Origin: Elmis aenea
Taxonomy: Eukaryota; Arthropoda; Insecta; Coleoptera; Elmidae
NCBI GenBank assembly: GCA_947652605.1
Contig: OX393577.1
Location: 23,935,466-23,999,465 of the forward strand
DNA length: 64,000 bases
Reading direction: 5' to 3'
Shown: piece by piece, positions 38,701-57,734 of the stretch
Layout: every line of letters starts with the position of its first letter
Position numbering within the stretch: the first letter of the stretch is position 1
Notes under the pieces: model-generated
Databases searched by the model: none
What the model was told of the DNA's origin: nothing
Seen by the model: only the letters and a program-made list of their open reading frames with translations
Position numbers and translations under genes: made by a program

Positions 38701-41700
38701 AAAACTAGGCAATATCGGTGCCAATAATGCTGAAATTTTGTCTGGATTTAGAGTTAACAATTACTGTTGCTTTGTACAATCTGACCTGAGTGTCCAAATT
38801 TGTTTTCATTTAATGCTGAGCTATTTGTAAAGTACAGGGTGTCCCACAAGGTATGCCTTCGCTAATTTTTGCATAAATCGAATGTTTAGGACCGAAATAA
38901 AATGTTTTTCACGTGTCCCTTCATATACAGGGTGTCCCAAAAATAGTGAACAGCATGGGGATCTCGTAAACAGTAAGAGATACAGAGTTGGTTAAATGGG
39001 TTAAAATGATCTACGATTCAAGAGCAACTATGAAAAAAAAAAACTCAAAAGAAATCAGTACTTTTTGCGCTATTGATGAAAAACAAAACACATCAGGTTT
39101 TTAGTTTCTGTTTATAACTTGCTTAATTGAAATCACACTCAAAATATTATTCGACATTATGTGGGCACTTTTTTGCATAGATTTGAAATTTGTCAACAAA
39201 TTTTACCTACCTTAATTTGTTTTTGTTTTTTTAACATCAGCCTTGTTTAAAATAAGAAAGTTAATGTTAAAAAAACAAAAACAAATGAAGGTAGGTAAAA
39301 TTTGTTGACAAATTTCAAATCTATGCAAAAAAGTGCCCCAATAATGTCGAATAATATTTTGAGTGTGATTTCAATTAAGCAAGTTATAAGAAAAATAAAT
39401 AACCTGATGTGTTTTGTTTTTTATCAATAGCGCAAAAACTATTGATTTTTTCAAGTTTTTTTTTCATAGAACAGTTGTTCTTGAATCGTAGATCATTTTG
39501 ACCCATTTAACCAACTCTGTATCTCTTACCGTTTAAGAGATCCTCAAGCTGTTCACTATATTTGGGACACCCTGTATATGAAGAGACACATGAAAAAAAT
39601 TATTATCGGTAAAAACATTTTATTGAGGTCTTAAACATTTGATTTATGCAAATATTAGCGAAGGCTTACCTTGTGGGACACCCTGTATCAAAGCTAATAA
39701 TAAAACATTGGTCAAAGGACTTTCATTATTCTTATTAATTGCTTATTTTAGATTTAAACGTTTTTTTTCATTGACCTAACTTATGATTGTAATAAAACAA
39801 TAATTTTTGCAATATGCAAATTATGCTCAATAACTGTTTAAATTCTTTAGTTGCAATGGCTGTTATTTAATATCTTAAGCTAGTGCATGTATTTTTGTAG
39901 TTTATATTTTGCATGTGCAACTGTTAAACTTAATTACATTAGATCACATAATAACAGACATACTATATACAAATTTAATCATAATACATATTAACAGATG
40001 AATTGGTGGCTCCACCATCACCGAGAGGTCACCATCGATCTCAGTCAGATGGCACAGTAATGTCCCAGAATGAAGACATCCATGACAACAAAAAAGAATC
40101 AGACAAAAAGACTGTGAAGAATATTCTTTCACAATTTTTGCCATCAACGACCACTTTTGTGCCCATACAATTCCCATTTGGTCAGCAGGAACATTATACT
40201 TTACCAACAGGAATTTCACTTCCAATTGTGGTCTATGAAAATGAGCCAAGCTCTATAGTGGCTTATGCTTTAAATTCGTATGATTATAAGCGCTCATTGG
40301 ATGAGTTAACCGGCAAAAAACTGCAAAGCGCCGAACAAAGCCCCAGTCCAATACATAAACGACGATCTCAAGCTGAAAAAGATCGTACAGAAAGTGGAGA
40401 TTTTACTTTAGCGGGTGAAAAGTCTAGTGGTCTTCTATCATTTTTACGCAGTAAAGATTCCAAAACTGACCTTTTGAATATTTCACCAAACATAGCAGAT
40501 ACAAGGTGAGCAGTTGTAGTAGTACAATGTTTAGAATATTTTGATTGACAGTATTAATTTAGCCAAAGTGATGAAAATAATACTGGTTCTGAAAAAAGCG
40601 AAGATATAAAAAAAATCAAATCAGCACATGTTGAAGTACAGTTCCAAGATCACAGCTGCAATTTTTTCTGTCGCATTTATTATGCGGAAAGATTCGTGTG
40701 GCTGCGAAGTTCAGTTTTACCTGATGGTGAAGAAGCTTACATTAGATCACTTTCTAGATGTGTGCAGTGGAATGCCAGAGGTGGAAAATCTGGCTCTACA
40801 TTTTCAAAAAGCAAAGGTTCTTAAAAATCTCTTTTTACTGATGCATAACTGATTTGTTTTTTTTTTCAGATGATCGTTTTATTTTGAAAGAACTGCCAAA
40901 ATCGGAAATACAGCTGTTCTTGGATTCGGCCCAAAATTATTTTTCATACATGCAACGATGTCTAAACTCTAGTCAACCCACGTTGTTGGGAAAAATTGTA
41001 GGAATTTATCAGATAATATTTAGAAATCTTAGCACCAATGCCACTTTACGTACTAATTTGTTGGTCATGGAAAACTTGTTTTACAATAGGACAGTAACTC
41101 ACAAATTCGACTTAAAGGGCTCTATGAGAAATAGACTAGTAAATCCTGATAATCAAGATGGAGAAATTGTTTTACTTGATGAAAATTTATTGAAAAGTAT
41201 GTCTTGAAGCAGTGAGAAAGTCATATTATAACAGTATCTTTTTTTTTTTAGTGACCTGTGATGCACCCTTATATATACTACCTCATTCAAAAGCAGTATT
41301 AACAGCCGCAATACAAAATGATACAGAATTCCTTTCAGATCAGTCAGTAATGGATTATTCATTATTGGTTGGTTTAGATTCTGATAACAAAGAGCTGGTG
41401 TTGGGTATTATAGGTAAGTAAACTCTAATATGCAATCATAGTAATATATTTTTGTCACTATTGTTATTTAAAGAATATTTTCAGTTGTTACTTTTACGGT
41501 TTTAGGTATTTTTTATTATTAGTGTTTTTTTTTTCTTTCAGATTACATACGTACCTTTACATGGGATAAAAAATTGGAAACTATGGTAAAAAAATCAGGA
41601 ATATTAGGTGGACAAGGTAAATTGCCCACAATAATATCACCAGAAGAATATCGTAAGAGATTTATTGAAGCCATGCACCGATATTTTTTGGAAGTGCCTG

Positions 41701-41738
41701 ACCATTGGGCTGGCTTAGGAAAAGGTTTAGAGTGTTAG
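26108..41738 (+). CDS. fab1: PIKfyve/Fab1, 1-phosphatidylinositol 3-phosphate 5-kinase (20 exons)
   Basis: Exons: 26108-26431, 26483-26672, 26729-26993, 27266-27475, 27662-27873, 27930-28169, 28228-28416, 28491-28726, 31018-31285, 31373-32145, 33733-34028, 35426-35839, 35897-36207, 36302-36598, 37780-38151, 39998-40505, 40563-40816, 40870-41196, 41252-41413, 41542-41738. Every junction is GT/AG; the joined frame is open for 2014 aa, close to human PIKfyve. Domains: FYVE zinc finger (about 115-185; WMPD, RRRHHCRVCG), DEP domain (about 270-365), CCT/GroEL-like domain (about 510-800; GGIVCSKNIAHKGM, FFEGLPQPHLGGTILLRG), cysteine-rich region (about 970-1110; NGGCVSI, SWCSKCQKVSPVVP) and C-terminal lipid kinase (about 1710-2014; DRFILKE, HKFDLKGSMRNR, MDYSLLVGLD, ILGGQGKLPT). 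Known role: phosphorylates PI3P to PI(3,5)P2 on endosomes and lysosomes in a complex with Vac14 and Fig4. The catalytic motifs are intact. All introns over about 300 bp contain transposons. Confidence 0.97.
27040..27180. repeat. Short TIR repeat in PIKfyve intron 3
   Basis: The ends GCCCGATT and AATCGGGC are inverted around 141 bp. The interior matches repeats at 23255-23345 and 38290-38790 (CTAATCCCTAAAATTAGGCA). It has no coding capacity. These relatives supply empty-site versions for the TTAA insertion at 38333. Confidence 0.65.
29261..30232. mobile_element. Non-autonomous hAT element nested in fold-back C2
   Basis: The ends TAGGGATTCTG and CAGAATCCCTA are flanked by a perfect 8-bp duplication GGTACAAG (29253-29260 and 30233-30240). 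Both subterminal regions are dense in CCCGGGA words. The middle carries a long (AAT)n microsatellite at about 29626-29812 with AAC interruptions. There is no transposase. Confidence 0.88.
29626..29812. repeat. (AAT)n microsatellite with AAC variants
   Basis: About 60 trinucleotide units lie inside the hAT element at 29261-30232. Interspersed AAC units form a regular AATAATAAC sub-pattern near 29695-29747. Confidence 0.95.
32160..33648. mobile_element. Fold-back element C3 in PIKfyve intron 10
   Basis: This is a palindrome of about 1489 bp. The left end is diverged (AGGATTCTCG) while the right end keeps GAGAACCCTG before TA. The head has CTATGGGGATCTCGTAAACG. The arms match across nearly the whole length, for example CTAATCGGCATGGTAAATAA near 32611 and its complement near 33180. 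No transposase ORF is present. Confidence 0.85.
34182..34806. mobile_element. Fold-back element D in PIKfyve intron 11
   Basis: This 625-bp palindrome starts CAGGGTGTGTATAAATTGGC and ends with its complement, with TA on both sides. The terminal part includes AGCGCTACACGTGGCGATG. It does not carry the GATCTCG head of the C family. Confidence 0.85.
34888..35067. repeat. Minisatellite of about 18-bp CCAAAATTCCCAAAAG units
   Basis: Nine or ten imperfect units of the form AGATCCAAAATTCCCAAA occur in tandem, drifting to GTTCC and GGTCC variants. They sit inside the dispersed repeat at 34077-35148. Confidence 0.8.
36712..37500. mobile_element. Fold-back element E (CAAGGGAACC ends) in PIKfyve intron 14
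   Basis: The left end CAAGGGAACCTCACTTGGTG and right end CACTTAATG-side complement are inverted. The next 60 bp (ACTAAAGTCGGTTGATGG) mirror well, and deeper parts such as TTTACACCTGGTA pair with ACCAGGTGTAAA. Its ends differ from the CAGGG families. Confidence 0.8.
38290..38790. repeat. CCTGATT / CCCGATT repeat, partly duplicated, in PIKfyve intron 15
   Basis: This is related to 27040-27180. The order is CAAAGCAACACTG, TACAAG, TTAATCCCTAAA, CAATATCAGCA and TGCAATCGAGC, and then a second partial unit from 38690. It is interrupted by the TTAA element at 38333-38565. Confidence 0.6.
38333..38565. mobile_element. piggyBac-type MITE (TTAA target)
   Basis: This 233-bp element lies between TTAA copies at 38329-38332 and 38566-38569. 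Its ends CACATTAACTGCCAC and GTGGCAGTTAACGTG are inverted with one mismatch. Inside the left end sits the palindrome GTGAGTTAAATTCAACTCAC. Related repeats at 23290 and 27090 show the uninterrupted site CAAG-TTAATCCCT or CAAG-CTAATCCCT, confirming precise insertion. Confidence 0.88.
38835..39685. mobile_element. Outer fold-back F carrying a second fold-back at its centre
   Basis: The outer arms are 38835-38928 (CAGGGTGTCCCACAAGGTAT) and 39575-39685 (its mirror). They enclose exactly one other palindrome, 38929-39574. The outer arms fold on each other right up to the inner TA. Confidence 0.8.
38929..39574. mobile_element. Inner fold-back C4 (GATCTCG head)
   Basis: It starts CAGGGTGTCCCAAAAATAG, then CATGGGGATCTCGTAAACAG, and ends with the complement TTTGGGACACCCTG, with TA at both sides. 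The 646-bp arms are nearly complete. Confidence 0.85.
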
Positions 41739-41880
41739 TATTTATAAAACCATTCCAAAATGTATTATTTATGATCCTGTTTTAACTGTTGTTACATAAA
41801 TATTTGTTGTAAATATATTTAATTATCATAATAGCCTTAAGTCGTATATAACAGATTTACATGCGTAAAGTATTTTGCAT

Positions 41881-41886
41881 AATAAA
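41881..41886 (+). terminator. Poly(A) signal candidate of PIKfyve
   Basis: AATAAA lies about 143 bp after the PIKfyve stop codon. Earlier variant signals cannot be excluded. Confidence 0.6.
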
Positions 41887-42132
41887 ACTGTATGAATATT
41901 CTTGTTTTTGTGACTGTAAATTTGGTTAATTTTTACAGTTTATTCCTCTCCTTTTTGAATTTATAGGATTATAGAATTATTTACTTTGTGGGTTTAAAGG
42001 TAAAATTTAGATTTTTTTACATAGTGTAAAAGAAAAGTTGCTGTTAACAGTAAATTTAATTAAAGCTCGTTATTAAATTGCCATATATTCAGTTTTTTTT
42101 GTTTTGTTTTGGAAAACTATTTGGGGGGAAAG

Positions 42133-43869
42133 CAGGGCCGGCCCAAGGCATGATGCAAGTGATGCACAGCATCAGGGCGCCCCCTTAAGGGGGCGCCTTA
42201 CAAGATTATTTCTTTAAATAAAATGTGTGCTGTTTATAAAATTTTAAAATGTCAACCAAATTTAATGTCGAAATGAATTTTATTTTAAATAAACTAGTAT
42301 AAAAATAAATTTAAAACTCGTGCCAGTATGGATGAGGCTAAATTTGAACCGCGCGCCAACACAGAACTCGGCTAATTAGAGAGTGGGCAAAGATCTGTGA
42401 TTTCAATTTAAATATAAGTGGTATGAGAGGACAAGGCTACGATAACGGCGCAAATATGACAGGTAAAAATAAAGGAGTTCAAAAGCATATTCAAAATTTA
42501 AATCCCTGGGCTTTCTTTATTCCGTGCCTGCGCATTCGGTGAATTTAGTTGTGAATGATGCCGCAAAAATGAATGTCGAAACAATTAGTTTTTTTTGGCT
42601 TTATTCAAGAACTTTAATTTTTTTTTTTAGTAGTTCTACTAAAAGGTGGGACATTTTAAAAAATAATTTATCAAAATTAACATTAAAACCTTCATCTGCA
42701 ACTAGATTGGAATCTAGAGTTGAAGCACTGCGACCATTAAGATACGAAAATATACGATGCATTAATAGACATTTTTGATAATAATAATAACGACTACAAA
42801 GTCGACATGAGGCACAAAGTTTGGCTAAAAAAATTAAAAATTTTAAATTTATTTGTTCTACTATTTTATAGTATGAAGTATTAAACAGATTAAATGTGGT
42901 AAGTAAAATGTTACAAGGTGTTAAGCAGCATTTAAAAAGTGCATTAGTTGCATTAGACGAATTAATATGTTTCATAAAGGAATTAAGAACAGATAAAGGT
43001 TTTAATGAAATTTTAGAATCTGCAAAAGAACTAGCTACAGAGTTAGAAATTGCACCAAAATTTATTCCGTCAAAAAATGTACGAAGACGTAATATAAAGA
43101 AACAATTTAGTTACGAATCTGCCGATGAAACACCGATTGGTCCTAACGATAAATTTAAAATCTCTTTTTTTCAATGTTATTTTAAATACTACAGTACTGA
43201 ACTCTTTAGAAGAAAGATTTAGCCAACTTAAAAATCACAATGATAATTTTAATTTTTTTACGATATCAAAGAGATAAAAAATATGGACAAAGAAATTTTT
43301 AGAAAACATTGTAACGATATCGGAAGTATGCTTACGGATGGTACAGACAAGGATATAAGTGCATTAGAATTATTTGATGAATTAAAGGGTTTTTGGTGAC
43401 TTTGTAGATCTTAATACTTATTCAGATACAATTGACATATTAAATTTTATTTGTGCCAACAATTTGGAGTGTGTATTTGAAAATGTAACCATTGTTCTAC
43501 GAATTTTTTATAAATAAATAAAGAAATTATTGATAAATTTGCTAGCATAAAAGCCAGAAAAGTAAAATTTTAATATTATGTTTGCTTATAAATTTTATTT
43601 TGTTAAGAATTTAAGAATTTATAATAAGAGTAAATCCGTTTTGTTTTAAGTACACTACTTAGACCTACTTATGTAGTGTTTTATGTAATTAATTCCATTA
43701 CATACTCCATAAAGATTTATATTAAATTAAATTATTAATAACAATATTATATTTTTATTATTTTTATTACCCGAAAATTAGCCACTTTTGTCTTTAAATA
43801 TATAAAGGGGGGGGGGGCGCTAAAAGAGTACTTCGCAGCAGGGCGCCGACTACCCTAGAGCCGTCCCTG
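42133..43869 (+). mobile_element. hAT element with ZMYM1-like (DUF4371) transposase remnants
   Basis: The ends CAGGGCCGGC and GCCGTCCCTG are flanked by a perfect 8-bp duplication GGGGAAAG at 42125-42132 and 43870-43877. Plus-strand fragments belong to the TTF-zinc-finger/hAT transposase family: 42526-42778 reads HSVNLVVNDAAK, then SSSTKRWDILKNNLSKLTLK and a degenerate RWESR-type block; 42896-43222 reads MLQGVKQHLKSALVALDELI and NVRRRNIKKQ; near 43200 NSLEERFSQLKNHNDNF appears in a third frame. The N-terminus and much of the catalytic core are missing or frameshifted, so it cannot move itself. It lies between PIKfyve and E(z). Confidence 0.9.
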
Positions 43870-43877
43870 GGGGAAAG

Positions 43878-44209
43878 GAATAATAATTTACTTTAATATA
43901 TTTTGCATGTTTGGACATTTAAAGGTACAGAAGTGCCAAATTAAGAAGAAGTCTGTATCTATCAGCTGTTTTAATGCTTGGCAACACTGTATAAACTTTC
44001 CCGGCTGTGGTGTTGCCATAGCTGGGGTCAGGTGTTGGCAACCCCTATGCAATTGTTTTACTTGAACACAGGCTTCTGTTTTTAATGTGTATTCAACAAT
44101 CTACATCTTGTTCTGTGGTCTACATATAGTACTATACCATTACCATAAATTGAAATGTGTCTTAGTTTAATTAATTTGTTTCTTTGTTAAAAAGTAGTGT
44201 AATTAAAAC
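43878..44209. promoter_or_regulatory. E(z) upstream region
   Basis: These 332 bp between the hAT duplication and the E(z) start codon should hold the E(z) 5-prime UTR and core promoter. An upstream block near 43965-44045 is GC-richer and contains GGCAACAC and GTGTTGGCAACCCC words. No TATA box is identified. Confidence 0.45.
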
Positions 44210-53412
<9,203 letters not shown>

Positions 53413-54009
53413 ATTTAAATTAGTAGCATGTTTTATTATCAATTCTTTTTTAATGCATGTATTTTTGTACTTCAAAGACTTAGATTTTAATCTTTTTGTA
53501 TGTGTTTGTAATAATAAATGCACGATAAAATTTAGTTTTATTTTATTATATTATAAAATGAAAAAAGTGCCGACTGCGATCCTTTTAAGTTGTTTAAACA
53601 TTTTCATTTCTTAGTTACGTTATTACATGGCATATGTTTCAAAAGGCCATAGGCTGAAATAATAATGATGAAGCTCTGAGTTACAGCGCTTACATTATAC
53701 ATTTATGAAATTTTCTTCAAAATGATTCGTACAATGTATTTTTGTTGTTAGACTAATATTATTTTGTTGGACGGACCCCTAGACTTCAGCTTAATGGTAA
53801 ATCATAAAAATTAAATTGTTTAGTTAATGCGTTTTTAGAAAATAATTGTGTTTTAATAGCCGTAGTCCAAAACTAATTCTTTAATAACTCAATCGTTATT
53901 CGTTACAACAAATAATTTAATTTTTATTTAAGTTTACAATAATTGCCATAGTACTATTAACTTCAGAAATTTATTTTTGAATCATTAAAATAGAATAGAA
54001 TTAAATTCT
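53413..54009. other. E(z) 3-prime UTR and downstream DNA
   Basis: The first 100 bp or so form the E(z) 3-prime UTR up to the AATAAA at 53513. Beyond it there is no recognised gene. Confidence 0.5.
53513..53518 (+). terminator. Poly(A) signal candidate of E(z)
   Basis: AATAAA lies about 100 bp after the E(z) stop codon and is followed by TGCACG and T-rich sequence. Confidence 0.65.
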
Positions 54010-54221
54010 AGCCGAATCAACAAAAAAATGTATACTATGTAATTTAAGAAAAAACAGTTGCCTATCACGGATTTGACATACGTCATCGTAAATATAACAA
54101 ATGCACATCCTTTAATAGAGAATTTGTCGCCGTTTCCAAAAATTTAAGGTTTGTTGGGGTTATTTTTGATAATTAAAAAGTTATAGGGGTGCTACAGTCA
54201 AACTGAATCATCCGGTATACT
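54010..54221. repeat. One-ended copy of fold-back family B
   Basis: It matches the right arm of the element at 9881-10802, from ATGTAATTTAAGAAAAAACA through CACGGATTTGACATACGTCA to a terminal GAATCATCCGG before TA. It keeps the TTGTCGCCG part that the left arm of the full element lacks. No left arm is present. Confidence 0.75.
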
Positions 54222-56571
54222 CGTAAAAACTTGCACGTTACTACCTACTTACCAACTATGATGATCCGATGGTAGTAGCTGGTAAACAAATAATTTATTA
54301 AATAGTTACAGGATTAATTAACCCCTAACCCCTAACGGTAAAATATTTCCAAAAATAAAGTGTTCATATTTACATTATGTTCTATGAAGAAGAGCTCAAT
54401 TATACAGTTTTATTTTTATATCATTTGTGCTTTTATTTTTGACAAATATAAGTTGTAAATTTGATTTTTGTATGAATAAATTTGTATCATAAAACTTTTT
54501 TTTTAATATCAATGTGGGTAAAAAAAATCGCTGGCCACCAAGGTTTTGTGGTCCACCTGGCCATCCTTAAACCTTTTTTGATATAGTTATACTTATACGT
54601 AATACATGTATGTTTAAAAATATAGGCAGCCGAATCTAAATGTAGTGTGTTGTATCCAAATGGATACAGGTGGCCCATCGGGCCAAAATGATTTGTATCC
54701 ATATGGATACAAATGGCGCTTAACGTGTTAAGTATTATTTTTTAAAAGTTTTAAACTAATTGCTTTAATTTAAACGTTTTTGAGTACACCCCTGTCTTTT
54801 CTTGTATTTAATGAACAGTCATGCGCATTATCACAATAATTCAACTCTATCTGTAAGGTAGCTCCAATACGACATAAATTTCAACTACTAAGTAAAGAGT
54901 TAAATTATACAAGCGTTTATTGAAACTCTCTTAACATAATTGTATACACAGAAACACAAATACAGAGTACGTATTTGTGCAAATACTTAAAATAGTAAAC
55001 TACGATGCAAATTGGTGTCATTTTTATAAATTTTAATCCAAAAAATTGTGTTTAAGAAGGTTGAATAATTATGTACAATAATTTTTAATCAGCTCTCGTA
55101 TAAATTGGATTGAGATTAAGCTACCTAAACATATTGAGGAGCTAAATTGAAAAAAGTAAACTGATACAAACATAATACTACGAACTTAGTAAAATACCTG
55201 TTTAGAATAACTTTAAAAACGCAATTTAAACAAACTTAGGCTGAATAATTATTGCTAATTAAGGTTTAAATCACTTGTTTATAAATTAAAGTCTTTTGCT
55301 TTGGTTAATTTTTTTTAAATATGTCTTTAAAAAATGCTCACACTATAACTTTTCCATTTTACTAAAAGAATTTTAAATCTTAATTTCAATTAATTGAGGG
55401 TCAATAATTTAATTAGATTATCAATACTTTGTATATCATATACTTTCTCTATAGCATTTAAATCACGTAACAAGAATACGATGCAGTAAAAAAGATTTTT
55501 TTAATCATCGCCAAAGCATGTTTTGATTTTTTTGATAAAAACCGTTAAAGTTTTTACAGTTGCAAAGGTTTTTACTCAGCATTGTGTTATCAAACTGTCT
55601 CTACCGTCAGCATACACAACACTTTACATTAAGCTTTCATGTCTAAAATATACATAATTGGGAACAAATCCAAAATAAAGAGGAAGAAAATACCCAGAAG
55701 TAGCAATGTAATTGAACAAATATTATTGCAGCTATAAAATAATAATACTTTTTTATGCATTGAATAAAAATAAATGCAATAATAAATTTTTACTGTTAAA
55801 GCTCTATACACCCATAAAAATATGTAGTAATAAGTTCAACAAAACAAACTGATACTAAAAGTTTTTTTAACTAAAACTAATGGACTATTACAGGAGCTTA
55901 TTGTACATTAAAAATTTACGAGTTTTCCATGTTACTTGTTTGATCGAAAACCTTTTCTAACAACACAAAAGACGTATCAAAAAATTCTTGGGATTCATTT
56001 TTAATAGACTTTCAGATGAACTATGCAATAGGGTTTTCAACAGTTTAGTGGAGATTAAACTGTTAAGTTACAAAAAATGTGATCAGCTAGTTCAGCGATA
56101 CGATAAAATACTAGGAGTAAAAAATATCAAAGCAGAAATGTGTTCTAAAAATCTGTTTAGGGTAAACATGTTTTAAATACTACGTACCTGACCACTTAAA
56201 ATGAAAATTAAATAGTTTTCGATGTAATATAAAGCGAAACATTATACAGTAATTCGTTTTTGTTTAACAAAAGCGTTATGCCAACAATAAATTTACAAAT
56301 AATTCTGTAATTAATAAATAAGTCATTGATTAGCTGGCATTTTTTTGGTTTATTTAAGTGATTCATTTATTAATATAAATAAGCTTAATTAAATATCACT
56401 TGTCTTTTTTTTAAATCTCTTGTTGAAATGCAATACCAGTTTTAAGATTCTTGTCTCTTCATTTAATTGCAGTCTTATTTATTTATGTAACTGGTGTTAC
56501 AGATCCTTGGAACAAAATAGTTTTTAATTAAACGATTTAGATTTTGATTATGTTCGTCACTACAGTTTAGG
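54222..56571. other. AT-rich intergenic DNA; possible TTAA-type element end near 54560-54730
   Basis: Near 54540-54730 there are GGCCACC/GGTGGCC words, the 20-bp palindrome TTGTATCCATATGGATACAA at about 54691 and a terminus GGCGCTTAACGTG followed by TTAA, similar to the right end at 38565. A matching left end is not clear. The rest shows only short ORFs. Confidence 0.35.
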
Positions 56572-56579
56572 ATTTGTGG

Positions 56580-56801
56580 CAGTGATTTCCAACCTTTTCG
56601 TACCTCCGCCCCCCTTTTTCATAAAAAAAAATTGCACCCCTCACTTTTCGTAACAATCTAATTTCATAAATACTGTCCTGATATAATAATTATTTAATGA
56701 GCTACAAAACAATATACCATATTCTGTACAAATAAAGTTTTTTCGTTTGTTTGTATTCAAAAATGATATTTTGGTAACAGTTGCGCGCTTGGAAACCACT
56801 G
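56580..56801. mobile_element. hAT MITE (CAGTGATTTCCAACC ends)
   Basis: The left end CAGTGATTTCCAACC and right end GGAAACCACTG are of the type common in hAT elements. The flanks ATTTGTGG (56572-56579) and GTTTGTGG (56802-56809) are an 8-bp duplication with one change. The 222-bp interior has no ORF. Confidence 0.75.
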
Positions 56802-57111
56802 GTTTGTGGTGTGATAGCACAGGTTTCTATTCTTATTTTTTGGGCCTTTTCAACGTATTTTTTCGAAGATTATAAAGAATATTTTTTAAATTTTAGATTT
56901 CTTAATTTTTAATAACAATTTTTATTCCAATAAGAACATCAAAATGTTTTTCTCGTTGTAGCATCTTTAATACTGCATATTGTTAGTTTCATACAGTGCG
57001 ATCTTAAAATGGATGAGATAAGTGATTTTTTAATTAAATACATATAATTACACAACGCGAATCAATCATCCAAACATTAACGTATAAATAATGTTTACGT
57101 CAGAAGTGGTC

Positions 57112-57200
57112 GATCTTGTACTGTGGTCAATTGTAAAAAGAATAGTACGAAAACAAATAATCATAATTATCCAATTTATCTTCCAATCTCTATCAGTATC
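57112..57200 (+). pseudogene. Possible THAP-domain start, degenerate
   Basis: One frame reads RSCTVVNCKKNSTK followed by NNHNYPIYLP, which recalls the C-x(3)-C start of a THAP zinc finger, but no start codon is in frame nearby and the later Cys/His pair is not seen. It lies 460 bp before a better candidate exon. Confidence 0.25.
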
Positions 57201-57580
57201 ATATTTAACATTGCAGCTTTCAATTACGAACTAGTGTTGTGTTATTTGCTAATAAAACTTCAGTCCTACAATAGTGTTAAATTTGTAAAGTGCAAGAACT
57301 AAAAAAATATTAACTATATTAAACAGATTTATGGTTTATTGTTTATTTGTTGCGACAATGTTCTATAATTAAAATGTATAATACAAGATAAATGCATCAA
57401 TAATCAAATAATAGGAGCTAAATTGGCTATGATGTAAAGATTTGTCGGTGAGCCTGTTTTTTTATGCCAAAGTACGACTTCATTCCAATTTTTTTCGCGC
57501 CTTATCTTTGCACATGGACCGCAGAAACATTGTCATAGCTGTTCGATAAGTTTTTAACTCGTTTCGGTTAGGTACTTAAA

Positions 57581-57734
57581 ATGACCGGCCGTGCAGTGTT
57601 TTGTTGCTATAATTCGCGAATAAAAACCAAAAGAAACTTGCAAATTAAATTCTCTAAAGTTCCAAAAAATGAGGATTTAGCTGAACAGTGGTACAATGCT
57701 TGTACGCAAAATGATAAATTTAATTTCAAAAATG
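57581..57734 (+). CDS. Candidate first exon of a THAP-like gene, partial
   Basis: ATG at 57581 opens 51 codons (MTGRAVFCCYNSRIKTKRN, later IKFSKVPKNEDLAEQWYNAC) and ends at AAATG|GTAAGT, a good donor. The KF-x-x-VPK and AEQWYNAC spacing matches the middle of a THAP zinc finger, and THAP first exons often stop just before the Cys-x2-His pair. The first cysteines are adjacent (CC), which does not fit the usual C-x(2-4)-C, so the finger may be divergent. The upstream 100 bp are GC-richer than the surroundings. The next exon is not found in the remaining 6.3 kb, so the gene may run off the right edge. Confidence 0.45.

Noticed and set aside
55988..56176. 62-codon plus-strand ORF
   Set aside because: There is no family resemblance, no repeat or splice support, and the length is expected by chance in this much sequence.
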